The notes under the pieces were generated by a model. It saw nothing but the letters and a program-made list of their open reading frames with translations. It made no database searches and had not been told where the DNA came from. The translations under genes were made by a program, and so were the position numbers. Shown here piece by piece: positions 39,503 through 49,462 of a stretch of 64,000 bases of DNA (the first letter of the stretch is position 1; every line of letters begins with the position of its first letter). The stretch comes from an uncultured Cohaesibacter sp. (lineage in GTDB: Bacteria > Pseudomonadota > Alphaproteobacteria > Rhizobiales > Cohaesibacteraceae). The DNA is taken from NCBI RefSeq assembly GCF_963677725.1, contig NZ_OY782507.1:2666001-2730000 (forward strand). Direction: 5' to 3'.

Positions 39503-39922
39503 TCAGGCGTCAATGCCGGCCATGTCGCAGACGATTTTCCATTCCTCGTCCGAGACGGGCTGAACGGACAGGCGGGAATTGTTGACCAATATCATCTGGC
39601 TCAGATCGGGGTGGGCCTTGCAATCTTCGAGCGTGACCGGGGTCTTGACCGGAGCGACGGCCTTGATGTCAACGCATTCCCATTTGCCGGTATCGTCCGT
39701 GCTGTCCGGGTGGCTTTCAGCGCAGACTTCAACAACGCCGACGATGCTTTTCTCTTTGATCGAGTGATAAAAGAAACCGCGGTCGCCAAGCTTCATGTCA
39801 CGCATATTGTTGCGGGCCTGATAGTTGCGCACGCCGTCCCATTGCTCGCCTTCTTCGCCCTTGGCGACCTGTTGGTCCCAGCTCCAGGTGTTGGGTTCGG
39901 ATTTGAACAGCCAATAAGCCAT
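39503..39922 (-). CDS. EVE domain protein
   Basis: EVE domains are PUA-like folds that bind modified bases in nucleic acids. The 139-residue single-domain protein starts MAYWLFKSEPNTWSWDQQ, the classic EVE opening, with GVRNYQARNNMRDMKLGDRGFFYHS in the middle. The ATG at 39922 has GGAGAATCCC upstream; an earlier frame start at 39979 overlaps yciI and lacks conservation. Its target base is unknown. It lies 26 bases after yciI in a minus-strand operon. Confidence 0.92.
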   Translation of the reverse strand: MAYWLFKSEPNTWSWDQQVAKGEEGEQWDGVRNYQARNNMRDMKLGDRGFFYHSIKEKSIVGVVEVCAESHPDSTDDTGKWECVDIKAVAPVKTPVTLEDCKAHPDLSQMILVNNSRLSVQPVSDEEWKIVCDMAGIDA

Positions 39923-39948
39923 GGGATTCTCCGTTCTTTGTCGTTGAA

Positions 39949-40233
39949 TTAAGCCGATGCGCCGATGACCCATTTCCATGGGCGGATGTCAACGGAAGCA
40001 AACAGACCTGCCTTGGCATAGGGATCGTTGGCCAGAATGGCCTCAAGGCTTGCCTTGTCGTCGGCTTCGCAAATCAGCATAGAGCCGAGCATGGCACCCT
40101 CTTCGGAAAGGAAAGGACCACCGATCTTGATGGTATCGGTATTCTCTGCCACAAAAGCCAGATGGGCTTCACGGTTTGCCATGCGCGTTTCCAGCGCGCC
40201 GTCTTTGTCAGTGCAGGTAACATAAAAATGCAT
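39949..40233 (-). CDS. YciI family protein
   Basis: A 94-residue ferredoxin-like (dimeric alpha-beta barrel) protein. It starts MHFYVTCTDKDGALETRMANREAHLAFV; the R-x-x-H pair and the later DPYAKAGLF loop contain the conserved His and Asp of the YciI family. Function is unknown, possibly a small hydrolase or binder. AAGGAG sits six bases before the ATG at 40233, which is better spaced than for the ATG at 40239. Placement between gpsA and EVE is common in alphaproteobacteria. Confidence 0.9.
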   Translation of the reverse strand: MHFYVTCTDKDGALETRMANREAHLAFVAENTDTIKIGGPFLSEEGAMLGSMLICEADDKASLEAILANDPYAKAGLFASVDIRPWKWVIGASA

Positions 40234-40265
40234 TGTCATCTCCTTCTTGGAAAGGGTGTCGAAAG

Positions 40266-41294
40266 TCAGGGTTGATCGCTCTCCCGCCGCAGGGGACGGG
40301 TCATCAAATTTGTGACCGCTTCGTCGATGCTGTCCTTGCGCTCAAGCACATTGGCAACCGCTTCGGCAATGGGCATTTCAACGCCATGCTGGCGGGCCAG
40401 CTCGCAGGCAACGCTGGCTGTGTAGGCTCCTTCGGACAATTTTGCGCCCGGTGCCATCAATTCAGCCAGATCGCGGCCTTCGCCGAGGGCATGGCCAAAG
40501 GAGAAATTGCGGCTCTGTGGGCTGGAACAAGACAGGGCGACATCACCAAAGCCACTGAGGCCCATCAAGGTGTCCGGGCGGGCGCCGAGCTTCAAAGCAA
40601 GGCGTTGCATTTCGGCAAAGCCCCGGGTCATCAGGGCGGCATGGGCGCTGGCCCCCAATTGCTTGCCAACAACGATGCCGCAGGCAATGGCCAACACGTT
40701 TTTCAGTGCACCGCCAAGCTGGACTCCGATCAGATCGGTGCTGGCATAAGGGCGGAAGCTTTTGTTGGACAGGCTGGCGCAGATTTGCTCGGCTAACAGG
40801 CTGGTGGAGGCGGCAATGGTGACGGCGGTCGGCAGGCCACGGGCCACATCGGCGGCAAAGGACGGGCCGGACAGGATCGCAGGCTGTGCTTGGGGCAGAT
40901 AGTCGCTCAGCACTTCGGTCATCATCCGCTGGCTGCCTTTCTCCAAGCCCTTGGCTGCGAGGATAACCGGCGTGCCCTTTTTCACATAAAAGCCGATGGC
41001 GTCGGCGATGGCATGGGTGGTCTGGGCCGGGGTCACCATCAGGATGCAGTCCGCATCGGCGGCTTCGGTCAGGTCGGTGGTGGTTTCCAGCGGGTGATCG
41101 AAGGTGATGTCGGGCAGATAGGCGGGCAATTGGCGCTTGGTGCTGATGCTTTCAAGATTTTCTGCATTGCGGCCCCAAAGCACCACATCGCGGCCGGCAC
41201 GCGCGGCATTGAGCGCCAGCGCGGTGCCCCAAGCGCCGGCACCCAGCACGGCAATGCGCTCGAATGGTTTGATATGGCTTGATTGCGCGCTCAT
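40266..41294 (-). CDS. gpsA: Glycerol-3-phosphate dehydrogenase [NAD(P)+]
   Basis: GpsA reduces dihydroxyacetone phosphate to sn-glycerol-3-phosphate for phospholipid synthesis. The 342-residue product has the dinucleotide loop [13 protein letters not shown] at the N-terminus, [20 protein letters not shown] and the catalytic-lysine segment [16 protein letters not shown]. The true ATG at 41294 overlaps the tsaD stop by four bases (ATGA), indicating translational coupling. A longer upstream open frame is only tsaD read out of frame. Confidence 0.96.
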   Translation of the reverse strand: MSAQSSHIKPFERIAVLGAGAWGTALALNAARAGRDVVLWGRNAENLESISTKRQLPAYLPDITFDHPLETTTDLTEAADADCILMVTPAQTTHAIADAIGFYVKKGTPVILAAKGLEKGSQRMMTEVLSDYLPQAQPAILSGPSFAADVARGLPTAVTIAASTSLLAEQICASLSNKSFRPYASTDLIGVQLGGALKNVLAIACGIVVGKQLGASAHAALMTRGFAEMQRLALKLGARPDTLMGLSGFGDVALSCSSPQSRNFSFGHALGEGRDLAELMAPGAKLSEGAYTASVACELARQHGVEMPIAEAVANVLERKDSIDEAVTNLMTRPLRRESDQP

Positions 41295-42427
41295 GCCTTG
41301 GCTCCCTTGCGGCCCTTGCCGATTTTCGCCACCGCGTTGTTGTCGAGCGGCCAGCGGGGGCGGGCCGGGCTGTCCAATGGATCGGTCAGGCCCAGTGCCA
41401 GCCGTTCGGCCCCTGCCCAAGCAATCATCGCACCATTGTCGGTGCAAAGACTGATTGGTGGGGCGACCAGTTCGGCCTGTTGCTGGCTGAGGACTGTGTC
41501 CAGAGTGGCGCGTATCGCCTGATTGGCGGCGACGCCACCGGCGACGATCAATTGCGGCCTGGCGATGTCGGGATAGCGCTCGCGGAAAGTGACAAGAGCC
41601 TTGCCAACGCGGTCTTTGAGGATATCGCAAATGGCTGCCTGAAAGGAGGCGCAGAGATCGGCAACGTCGGAAACAGTGAGCGGGGCGATTTTCTCGGCTT
41701 CGCGTCGCACGGCGCTTTTAAGGCCGGAGAAGGAAAAGTCGTAACCCTCGCGGCCCTTCATCGAGCGAGGCAGTGCAAAGCGTTTTGCATCGCCCTGTTT
41801 GGCGGCCTTTTCCACTTCCGGGCCACCGGGATAAGGCAGGCCGAGCAGTTTGGCGGTTTTGTCGAAGGCTTCGCCAAGCGCATCATCGATGGTTGTGCCC
41901 CAACGTTCATAGTCACCAACGCCCTTGACCAGAAGGATCTGACTGTGACCGCCAGAGACCAGCAACAGCAAATGGGGGAAGGGGGCATTGTTGGTCAGGC
42001 GGGCCGTCAGGGCATGGCCTTCGAGGTGATTGACGGCAATCAAGGGCAGATCATGCGCGGCGGCTATGGCCTTGGCGCTCATCAAACCGATCAAAACGCC
42101 GCCGATCAGGCCGGGGCCGGAGGTCGCGGCCACACCGTCAAGGTCGGCAAAGGTCAGGCCCGCATCCTCAAGCGCCTTACGGATGATGCCATCGAGGCTT
42201 TCCACATGGGCGCGGGCAGCAATTTCAGGCACAACGCCACCATAAATCGCATGATCTTCGATCTGGCTAAGGACCACATTGGACAGGATCTCGCCATGTC
42301 CGCTCCTGTTATCATCCTGAGAGGGAGCGGATGCTGTGTCAGATAATGTGTCGGATTTGTCCTTGAAGCGTCGAACCACCGCCGCCGCGGTTTCGTCACA
42401 ACTTGTTTCTATGCCTAAAACGATCAT
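41291..42427 (-). CDS. tsaD: tRNA N6-adenosine threonylcarbamoyltransferase TsaD
   Basis: TsaD transfers threonylcarbamoyl to A37 of ANN-reading tRNAs. The 378-residue protein starts [18 protein letters not shown], has the metal-binding NHLEGH and LLVSGGHSQ, and ends with the ASKA-fold segment [16 protein letters not shown] hydrophilic insert near residues 20-40 ([18 protein letters not shown]) makes it longer than the usual ~350. A longer frame to 42721 would overlap hemC and has no conservation. First gene of the minus-strand operon, divergent from hemC. Confidence 0.96.
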   Translation of the reverse strand: MIVLGIETSCDETAAAVVRRFKDKSDTLSDTASAPSQDDNRSGHGEILSNVVLSQIEDHAIYGGVVPEIAARAHVESLDGIIRKALEDAGLTFADLDGVAATSGPGLIGGVLIGLMSAKAIAAAHDLPLIAVNHLEGHALTARLTNNAPFPHLLLLVSGGHSQILLVKGVGDYERWGTTIDDALGEAFDKTAKLLGLPYPGGPEVEKAAKQGDAKRFALPRSMKGREGYDFSFSGLKSAVRREAEKIAPLTVSDVADLCASFQAAICDILKDRVGKALVTFRERYPDIARPQLIVAGGVAANQAIRATLDTVLSQQQAELVAPPISLCTDNGAMIAWAGAERLALGLTDPLDSPARPRWPLDNNAVAKIGKGRKGAKA

Positions 42428-42705
42428 TGCGCGTGTTGCTTGGTTGCCTTTATGGTTCAGTCTGTTCTCAAAGATTCTTTTCTGAGCCAAGTCCGGGCAA
42501 AGTGATTTGCCAGACTTGTCTCTGAGTGTCTTTGGCAAGTTGGGTTGACTTGTAGAGCAAAGCCGAACGCTTGGCATCTCTTTTCTTTTCGGGATGTTGA
42601 ATTGATCGATTTCAAAGCAGTCTTGCCTGCAAGTCTCTATGGATTGGCGAAAGAGCCTCGTCAGATCAGCAAGAGGCGGGGCAAAAAAGAAAAAAGGCAC
42701 ATTCA

Positions 42706-43647
42706 ATGGCATCCAGCACAATCAAAATCGGTACGCGCGGCAGTCTGCTCGCGCTGGCTCAGGCACATGAAACAAGACGGCGCCTGATGGAAGCCCATGG
42801 TCGGACTGAGGATGATTTTGAGATTGTGGTCATCAAGACCACGGGTGACATGATTCAGGATCGCCCGCTGTCGGAAGCCGGTGGCAAGGGGCTGTTCACC
42901 AAGGAAATCGAGGAAGCCCTGCTTGATGGCAGCATCGATCTGGCGGTGCATTCTTCCAAGGATATGCCGACTGTGCTGCCTGATGGGCTGGAGCTGTCGA
43001 CCTTCCTGCCGCGCGAAGATGTGCGCGATGCTTTCATTTCCCGCAAATATCAGTCGCTGGCTGAGATGCCCCAAGGGGCGGTTGTGGGCACCTCGTCCCT
43101 GCGGCGTCAGGCAATGGTCAAGAAGGTGCGACCAGACCTTGAAGTCGTGATGTATCGCGGCAATGTGCAGACCCGGCTTGAAAAGCTGGATCGCGGGGTT
43201 GCCGATGCCACGCTGCTGGCCTGCGCCGGTCTTAATCGTCTTGGACAGTCCCAGATCATCACCTCCGCAATCGAGACGGATGATTTCCTGCCAGCGGTTG
43301 GTCAGGGGGCAATTTGCATAGAAACCCGAACCGGGGATGGGCGCATTCTGGGTCTGCTCTCGGCGATCCACGATGCCAATACCGAGCGGGCGCTTGCCTG
43401 TGAGCGGGCCTTCCTTGGGGCGTTGGATGGTTCCTGCCGCACGCCAATTGCCGGTTTGGCCCGCATTTCTGGCGATGCGCTGCACTTTGAAGGTTTGGTG
43501 CTGATGCCTGATGGCAGCGAATATTATGACATTGCCGAAGATGGAACGGTTGATGAGGCGGAAGCCGTCGGCCTCAAGGCCGCAGAAAAACTGCGTGATC
43601 GTGCGGGGACAGCCTTCTTTGAAGCGGTGCTGGCGGCTAGCCACTAA
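42706..43647 (+). CDS. hemC: Porphobilinogen deaminase (hydroxymethylbilane synthase)
   Basis: HemC condenses four porphobilinogens to hydroxymethylbilane. The 313-residue protein starts with [15 protein letters not shown], has SSKDMPT and the conserved GTSSLRR, and attaches its dipyrromethane cofactor at Cys244 ([11 protein letters not shown]). It is divergent from tsaD across 278 bases and is followed by hemD, the next pathway enzyme. Confidence 0.97.
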   Translation: MASSTIKIGTRGSLLALAQAHETRRRLMEAHGRTEDDFEIVVIKTTGDMIQDRPLSEAGGKGLFTKEIEEALLDGSIDLAVHSSKDMPTVLPDGLELSTFLPREDVRDAFISRKYQSLAEMPQGAVVGTSSLRRQAMVKKVRPDLEVVMYRGNVQTRLEKLDRGVADATLLACAGLNRLGQSQIITSAIETDDFLPAVGQGAICIETRTGDGRILGLLSAIHDANTERALACERAFLGALDGSCRTPIAGLARISGDALHFEGLVLMPDGSEYYDIAEDGTVDEAEAVGLKAAEKLRDRAGTAFFEAVLAASH

Positions 43648-43737
43648 TTATAGCCATTGGCATGGCGAGACGCAGCAAAGCGCCTATATTTGAATATTGG
43701 CATTGAGCCTGACATTAAGCACTGGGGGACATTCTTT

Positions 43738-44463
43738 TTGCGGATTTTGGTCACACGGCCAGCTTTGGATCAGGACCAGACCTGCAAGGCGTTGCGGGCC
43801 TTGGGGATTGAACCTCTCTCAGCCCCGGTTATGGTGGCTGAGGCGCTTGATTTTTCCTTGCCCGAACAGTCTTGGCAAGCAGTGGTCGTGACCTCGCGCA
43901 ATGGATTGAGGATGCTTGAGCGGGCGCAGGTTGCCCAATTGGGCCAAAGGCCGCTTTATTGTGTTGGCACCAAGACCGAAAGTCTGGCCCGTGCTCTGGG
44001 CTTTCAGACAATCGAGATGCGCGCGCCCGATCTGGCGGATTTGACACCTGCGCTTGTGTCCCGGTTGGCGCCTCAAGGCGGTCCGATCCTCTATTTGACC
44101 GGTCGCCACCGGACAGGATCGTTGAAAGATACTCTTGAGGCTGCGGGACTGTCTGTCGCTCAGGTGGAAACTTATGTCATGGTGGCAAGCAAGGCCTTGC
44201 CTGATGACATCTGTGATGCAATCGGGCAGGGCGCGATTGATGGGGTGCTGTTATATTCGAAAAGATCAAGCCAGTTGTTTCTTTCCATTGCTCGTGAACA
44301 CGGTTTGGAAGCGAAACTTGGCGGTTTAACATTTTATTGCCTTTCACCGGCTATCGCTACGTTAATTGAAGATGCAGGCTATCCTTTGGTCGTGGCGGAC
44401 GCACCGAATGAGAAGTCTCTGCTTGCAAGTCTAAAAAAGGGCCGTAACTATTTAATCCAATAG
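43738..44463 (+). CDS. hemD: Uroporphyrinogen-III synthase, TTG start
   Basis: HemD closes and inverts the D ring of hydroxymethylbilane. The 241-residue protein begins RILVTRPALDQDQTCKALRALG, the family opening, and contains AVVVTSRNGLRML and the weakly conserved C-terminal FYCLSPAIATLIEDAGY. The start that fits is TTG at 43738, with CTGGGGGA eight bases upstream. A TTG at 43657 would add 27 unsupported residues. It lies 90 bases after hemC. Confidence 0.9.
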   Translation: MRILVTRPALDQDQTCKALRALGIEPLSAPVMVAEALDFSLPEQSWQAVVVTSRNGLRMLERAQVAQLGQRPLYCVGTKTESLARALGFQTIEMRAPDLADLTPALVSRLAPQGGPILYLTGRHRTGSLKDTLEAAGLSVAQVETYVMVASKALPDDICDAIGQGAIDGVLLYSKRSSQLFLSIAREHGLEAKLGGLTFYCLSPAIATLIEDAGYPLVVADAPNEKSLLASLKKGRNYLIQ

Positions 44464-44678
44464 TGTTATGGCTCCCGCATGGTTATTCTCCGGTTTTGGG
44501 GAATTTGACGAAGGGATGGGTTGTCCGACGACCCGCTCAGCTTGTCGCCTCCGATCGTCTGGTCGGCTTTGAACGCGACTTGCTTGGAACTACGTATACA
44601 AAGTGGACGGCCATCGTCCTATGATGGCACCGCTTTTGAGATGTGACCGACCCCGCGAGACGGGAATTGAGGAATGGT

Positions 44679-46415
44679 ATGACAGCTCGCAAACCCAGAA
44701 ACAGGACTCAGGCCGCTGGTAAGGCAGCCAAAACCATCGATCTGACTGCAGAAGATGTGACGGACAAGCCGACATCGGATGAAATGTCCAAAGCGGCAGA
44801 CGAGGCCTCTTCCGAAAAGACCGTCGCGAAAGCGGACGAAAAAGCGGCAGCTGAGACCCCTCCAGAGGCGTCATCCAGCAAAGAGGCCGACAAGACCAAG
44901 CCGGACGCAGCCGAGGAACCCTCCGCTGACAAGGACGCGCCTGATGCCAAAGCCGACACAAAGGCTGAGGACAAAACGGATGCCAAGCCGAGCGACAAAT
45001 CTGAAAAGACGCCAAAGGATGAGTCCGTGAAGGAAGACAAGGCTGAAAAGTCCAGCTCTTCTTCGGTTCCCAAGATGCCCAAGGCAACTCCGGCAGCGCC
45101 CGCCGTACCACCTGCAGCGCAACCCAAACAGGGTGGCGGCTTTGGTGGCGGTCTGATCGGTGGCTTGCTTGGCGGTGTGGCCGTGGTGGCGCTTTGCTAT
45201 TTCGGACTGCAGCAAGGCATGATCCCGATGCCCACCTCCAAGGCGGCAAAACAGGCCGAAGCGCAGGTGCAGACCCTGACCGGTGATCTTCAGGCTTTGA
45301 AAGATACGGTTGCCGGGCAGGAAAAGGTTGATCTAGCGCCGTTTGATCAGCGCATTGCGGCGCTGGAAGCCGAAATTGGCAAGGTCAGTGAAACCCTTTC
45401 CCTGGCGACGGCTCCGGTTCCGGCTGAGGGTGGAGCGACCGAAGGGGAGCCTGCGCCGCGGGTTGATCTCGCTCCGATCAATTATGCTCTGGCCGGTCTG
45501 ACCGCCAAACTGGAAGAGTTGACCTCGAAACTGGAAGAAGTAACAACGCAAGCGACGACCCTGTCTGAAAGTCAGGATGGTCTGACCCAGCGCGTTGCCG
45601 GGCTGGAAGGCCTGCATGCCCAGTTTGTTGAGGCCAAGAAACAGATTGCCGAACTGGAAACCGTGACCAAGGCGCAGGCCGCACGGATTGAGCAAAAGGC
45701 GACTGAAACCATTGCCAAAGTGGAAGAAGACCTCGGGTCCGCGAAGGAAGAGATCCTTTCCAACACTGATCGCAGGATCAATGATGTGGTGGTTGATCTG
45801 AACAAGCTTGATGAAAATGTCACCACCAAAACGCAGGATCTGGCGGGTCGTGTAACATCGCTTGAGGAAAACAATGTCTCCGAGCAGATGCAAAGCTCTG
45901 CCCGCACCATTGCGCTGGCCGGACTTGAGAATGCGGTTGCTTCCGGGGACGAGTATCAGGTGGCTTTGGCGACCTTTACCGATGTGGTTGGCTCCAATCC
46001 GGCTCTTGAGGTTCTGGCGGCGCATGCGGAAAGCGGCGCACCAACCAAAGAGAAACTGGCTGCTGACTTTGATGCAGTTTATGACAAGGTCCTGAAAGAA
46101 GCTGAAGATGCCGGGGCGGGGACCTTGCTCGACAAATTCCTGCTCAATGCGCAAAATCTTGTGAAAGTCCGCTCGCTCAGTGGCGAGAAAAAAGGCAAGA
46201 GCCTGACGAGCCTGCTTGGGGTGATCGAATATCACGTCAAGGAGGGTAACCTTGAGAAGGCCGCCGCTGAATGGGAGGCTTTGCCAGAAGCAGCGCGTGA
46301 CGCAAAGGCGGGCGCTGCATGGGTCAAGGGCCTCAAAGCCCGAATCGCGGTGGATGCCGCCATGGAAACTATCCGCTCAGACTTTGGCGATCTTGCCAAC
46401 AAGAATGACGGCTAA
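44679..46415 (+). CDS. Mitofilin (Mic60) family inner-membrane protein
   Basis: A 578-residue protein with a long disordered N-terminus rich in K, E, D, A and S (about 1-140), one membrane helix near residues 155-178 (LIGGLLGGVAVVALCYFG), long coiled coils (~180-420) and a helical C-terminal mitofilin signature. Bacterial Mic60 shapes intracytoplasmic membranes and is the ancestor of the mitochondrial cristae organiser; its gene lies with hemC-hemD-hemY across alphaproteobacteria. The ATG at 44679 has TTGAGGAA upstream. The 215-base gap after hemD may include an extra promoter. Confidence 0.88.
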   Translation: MTARKPRNRTQAAGKAAKTIDLTAEDVTDKPTSDEMSKAADEASSEKTVAKADEKAAAETPPEASSSKEADKTKPDAAEEPSADKDAPDAKADTKAEDKTDAKPSDKSEKTPKDESVKEDKAEKSSSSSVPKMPKATPAAPAVPPAAQPKQGGGFGGGLIGGLLGGVAVVALCYFGLQQGMIPMPTSKAAKQAEAQVQTLTGDLQALKDTVAGQEKVDLAPFDQRIAALEAEIGKVSETLSLATAPVPAEGGATEGEPAPRVDLAPINYALAGLTAKLEELTSKLEEVTTQATTLSESQDGLTQRVAGLEGLHAQFVEAKKQIAELETVTKAQAARIEQKATETIAKVEEDLGSAKEEILSNTDRRINDVVVDLNKLDENVTTKTQDLAGRVTSLEENNVSEQMQSSARTIALAGLENAVASGDEYQVALATFTDVVGSNPALEVLAAHAESGAPTKEKLAADFDAVYDKVLKEAEDAGAGTLLDKFLLNAQNLVKVRSLSGEKKGKSLTSLLGVIEYHVKEGNLEKAAAEWEALPEAARDAKAGAAWVKGLKARIAVDAAMETIRSDFGDLANKNDG

Positions 46416-46433
46416 GGTGGGGATTGAATAGTT

Positions 46434-48206
46434 ATGATTAAGGCACTCATCTTTTTTGCAATTCTACTGGGCATTGCCGCTGGTGGCGCATGGTTGGCTG
46501 ATCGGCCGGGGCAAGTCATTGTTGAATGGCCGTGGCTTGATACCGAAATCGGCGTTTCATTGCTGACCGGGTTCCTGATGCTGGTGGCTCTGGTGATCGT
46601 GGCAATCATTGTCTGGATGGTTCTCATCGGCATGATCCGCATTCCGCAATCCATTTCCGGTTTCTTCTCCGGTCGTCGGCGGGATAAAGGTTATAAAGCC
46701 CTGTCTAAGGGCATGGTTGCGGTTGGGGTTGGCGATCTGGCGCTGGCACGCAAGCAGGCGCTGAAAGCTCGCAAGCTGATCGGCTCCGATCCGATGACTC
46801 TGATGCTGGAAGCCCAGACTGCGCAGTTGGCAGGGGATGCCACCAAGGCGCGTCAGAGCTTTGAAGCGATGCTGGAACAGGATGAAACCCGTCCTCTTGG
46901 CCGTCGTGGTCTCTATATCGAAGCCCAGCGTCGTGGCGATGCGGACGAAGCCTACACGATGGCAAAAGCTGCAACGGGCGATGGCAAGAAAACGCCGGGC
47001 TGGGCTGGAACAGCCCTGTTCGATATCCAGACGGCTGCTGCGGACTGGCAGGGCGCTTTGCTGACGCTCAGCCAGAATCATTCCAACAAGCATATCACCA
47101 AGGAGCAATTCCGCCGCCGGCGCGCCGTGATTCTGACAGCGCAGGCGCTGGAGTTGGAAGATCAGCCCAATTCGGCTGAGGACATGCGTGGTCTGCTGCT
47201 CGAAGCTTGCAAACTTGCTCCGGGACTTGTGCCTGCTGCCGCCAAGGCGGCTGAGGTGCTCAATGAGTTGAAGGATTATCGCAAGGCGTCCAAGATCGTT
47301 GAAGCTGCCTGGCGGATCGAGCCGCATCCGGACCTTGCCGAAGCCTATGCGGTGATCAAGACCGGGGATACGGCACTTGAGCGTCTGAAGCGGGTTCGTG
47401 CGCTTTATGCCCTGATGCCGGATCACACCGAATCAAAAATCGCCATGGCCCGCGCCTGCATCGATGCCCGCGAGTGGGCGGAAGCGCGTAGTCTCTTGGC
47501 TCCCTTGATCGAGTTCCATCTCACACCGCGTCTGTGCATGATGATGGCGGAGCTGGAAGAAGGTGACAAGAATGACTTCGGTTTGCTGCGCCAGTGGCTG
47601 GCCCGCGCTGTTGGTGCTCATCCGGATCCGGTCTGGACCGCTGATGGTCAGGTTAGTGATCGTTGGCAGCCAACCTCGCCGATCACCGGCAAGCTTGATG
47701 CGTTTGAGTGGAAGGTTCCGGTCAACGAGTTGGCAAATATGAACCGTCCGGTGCTGGAAAATATCGATCTGGAATCCGGCGATGGCCCAACCGACGATGA
47801 CCTTGTGCTGATCGCGAATAAAGAGGAATCTGCCAAAGACGCTGAGGAGGTTGTTGAAGCCCCTGTTGCCGAGGCCCCAGTTGAAGAGGCCAATGAAAAG
47901 GCACCTGAAAAGGTCAAGGAAGAGGCTGACATTCCTGTGGCAGAGCCGGTGGAAGACGATATCCCTGTTGCCGAGCCTGTCGAAGGTGACGAGGCTGAAG
48001 CAAAGGAAGCCGCAGCTGAGACGAAGACAGCTGAAGCGTCTGACGAGCCTTCTACCAAGAAGCCCAAAGATGTCGAATTTCCAATGAAGCAGCCACCGGA
48101 TGATCCGGGGCCGAAGTTCGATCCGACAAGCCAGCGTCCGGATGATCCGGGTCCAAAGCCGGGGGCCAAACCGGGCGAGCGGACAAAACGCTTCCGTTTG
48201 TTCTAA
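46434..48206 (+). CDS. hemY: HemY N-domain / TPR membrane protein
   Basis: A 590-residue inner-membrane protein with two N-terminal helices (LIFFAILLGIAAGGAWLA and a longer one near 40-65), then TPR repeats (ALARKQALKARKLIG, QARQSFEAMLEQ). It is named after a heme cluster but is not protoporphyrinogen oxidase; that step is done by HemJ here. The C-terminus (~460-590) is acidic and repetitive, with DIPVAEPVE twice and PDDPGPK twice. Its function is unclear, possibly scaffolding heme enzymes. It follows the mitofilin gene by 18 bases. Confidence 0.9.
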   Translation: MIKALIFFAILLGIAAGGAWLADRPGQVIVEWPWLDTEIGVSLLTGFLMLVALVIVAIIVWMVLIGMIRIPQSISGFFSGRRRDKGYKALSKGMVAVGVGDLALARKQALKARKLIGSDPMTLMLEAQTAQLAGDATKARQSFEAMLEQDETRPLGRRGLYIEAQRRGDADEAYTMAKAATGDGKKTPGWAGTALFDIQTAAADWQGALLTLSQNHSNKHITKEQFRRRRAVILTAQALELEDQPNSAEDMRGLLLEACKLAPGLVPAAAKAAEVLNELKDYRKASKIVEAAWRIEPHPDLAEAYAVIKTGDTALERLKRVRALYALMPDHTESKIAMARACIDAREWAEARSLLAPLIEFHLTPRLCMMMAELEEGDKNDFGLLRQWLARAVGAHPDPVWTADGQVSDRWQPTSPITGKLDAFEWKVPVNELANMNRPVLENIDLESGDGPTDDDLVLIANKEESAKDAEEVVEAPVAEAPVEEANEKAPEKVKEEADIPVAEPVEDDIPVAEPVEGDEAEAKEAAAETKTAEASDEPSTKKPKDVEFPMKQPPDDPGPKFDPTSQRPDDPGPKPGAKPGERTKRFRLF

Positions 48207-48221
48207 TCCACTGATGATCAG

Positions 48222-48252
48222 AAAGCCCGGCTCTGCCGGGCTTTTCTTTTTT
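48222..48252 (+). terminator. Intrinsic terminator after hemY
   Basis: GCCCGGC-tct-GCCGGGC stem inside AAA...TTT flanks, followed by TTTTCTTTTTT. Confidence 0.92.
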
Positions 48253-48452
48253 GGGGGGCGGATTTCGTGCGCCAAAAGCACCCTTGGCCGTGCTTGATTT
48301 GCCTGTGCTTTCAAACGACTTGTGATTTGCCGCCGGTGCGGGACATTTTCTGCTCAATTCACCCACAAGAGGCCCAGATGCCCCTTGCCAGTTGCGAGGG
48401 AATTGGCTAAGAGAAGCCACCTGAAAGCCGATTTTTGCGGCTTGTATGGCAT

Positions 48453-48528
<76 letters not shown>

Positions 48529-48651
48529 TTTCTCCCAATCCTTTTCCCGTCGCCCACTTTGCGCCAGCTACCGACTTGCGGCATGGATCTGGGTGGCAAT
48601 TCCCATCCAACACTCATCGTCCGTGCTTTCAGGAATTGTGATCCCATTGCC

Positions 48652-49257
48652 TTATGCGGTCGGGTCTTCGCCTCGGGTTGCTTGGATGCCGGCGGAATCG
48701 AGCAGATTTTCCGCCATATGTTTGGCGATGTGTGCGGCTTCCTTCATGCCCCGCACCTGTGCAGTGACGATCGCCCCTTCCTTCAGCAAGGCCAATTGTT
48801 CAGCCAGCTTGTGCGGCTCTTTTGCACCCGCCTTCTCGCATAGAGCCTCGATGTAGGCAACAATCCGTTTTTTATGGTCCGCCGATAGATGATGGGCCGG
48901 GTGAGACAGGTCGCCGAACTCGCTTGAGGCATTGATGAAGGCGCAGCCGTAGAAACCCAGTTTCTTGAATGCCTTTCCCTCGAACCAACTCAACAGCGCA
49001 TCAAACATCGCCAGCAATTGGGTGCGCGGATCGGTGGAGGCATTTTCCATTTCACTCGTTAGCCAATCGCGGAATGTCTCGTCGCGACGCTCCAATGCCG
49101 CAAGGATCAGCTCATCCTTGGAGCGGAAATGCTTATAGAGGGTCATTTTGGCGACGCCCGCTTCGGCAAGGATCTTGTCTATGCCGGTGGCGTTGAAGCC
49201 GTTGGTATAGAAAAGTCGAAGGGCAGTGTCGATCAGTTCGTCGCGGCGGGATTTCAA
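48652..49257 (-). CDS. TetR family transcriptional repressor, TTG start
   Basis: A 201-residue regulator with an N-terminal helix-turn-helix (residues ~5-50; GFNATGIDKILAEAGVAKMTLYKHFRSKDELI) and a C-terminal ligand domain that includes one Cys (GFYGCAF) possibly able to sense electrophiles. The start is a TTG at 49257 with TGGAGACC upstream; a nearby ATG is out of frame. It is divergent from an AhpD-like gene, and two matching palindromes in the gap are likely its operators. Confidence 0.93.
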   Translation of the reverse strand: MKSRRDELIDTALRLFYTNGFNATGIDKILAEAGVAKMTLYKHFRSKDELILAALERRDETFRDWLTSEMENASTDPRTQLLAMFDALLSWFEGKAFKKLGFYGCAFINASSEFGDLSHPAHHLSADHKKRIVAYIEALCEKAGAKEPHKLAEQLALLKEGAIVTAQVRGMKEAAHIAKHMAENLLDSAGIQATRGEDPTA

Positions 49258-49300
49258 GGCTGGTCTCCATTTTCTTGTTATTCGTATTCTTGTCTTTAGT

Positions 49301-49320
49301 ATTCAGACTGTTCTGTCTAT
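49301..49320. promoter_or_regulatory. TetR operator candidate 1
   Basis: AGAC-TGTTCT-GTCT palindrome (49305-49318), about 45-65 bases upstream of the TetR gene. On the minus strand it matches operator 2 at 15 of 20 positions. Confidence 0.6.
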
Positions 49321-49386
49321 TTGTCAAAAATTTAGCAATTAAATCAGTTGGTTTCAAGGTCACGTTTTTGTGATATCTCATTTCCA

Positions 49387-49415
49387 TTGACGAAAGACAG
49401 ACAGGTCTGTATATG
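49387..49415 (+). promoter_or_regulatory. Promoter of the AhpD-like gene with operator 2 in the spacer
   Basis: -35 TTGACG (49387-49392), 17-base spacer, -10 TATATG (49410-49415). The spacer holds the inverted repeat ACAGAC-AG-GTCTGT (49397-49410), the best placement for repression. Repression by the adjacent TetR protein is inferred. Confidence 0.65.
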
Positions 49416-49462
49416 TATTGGCAGTTGCGAACAACACTCCAATATCTTGAAAGGATATTTCC

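Noticed and set aside
46434-48206. Annotation of hemY as protoporphyrinogen oxidase.
   Set aside because: The protein has two membrane helices and TPR repeats with no FAD-binding motif; HemJ at 2439-2888 fills that step.
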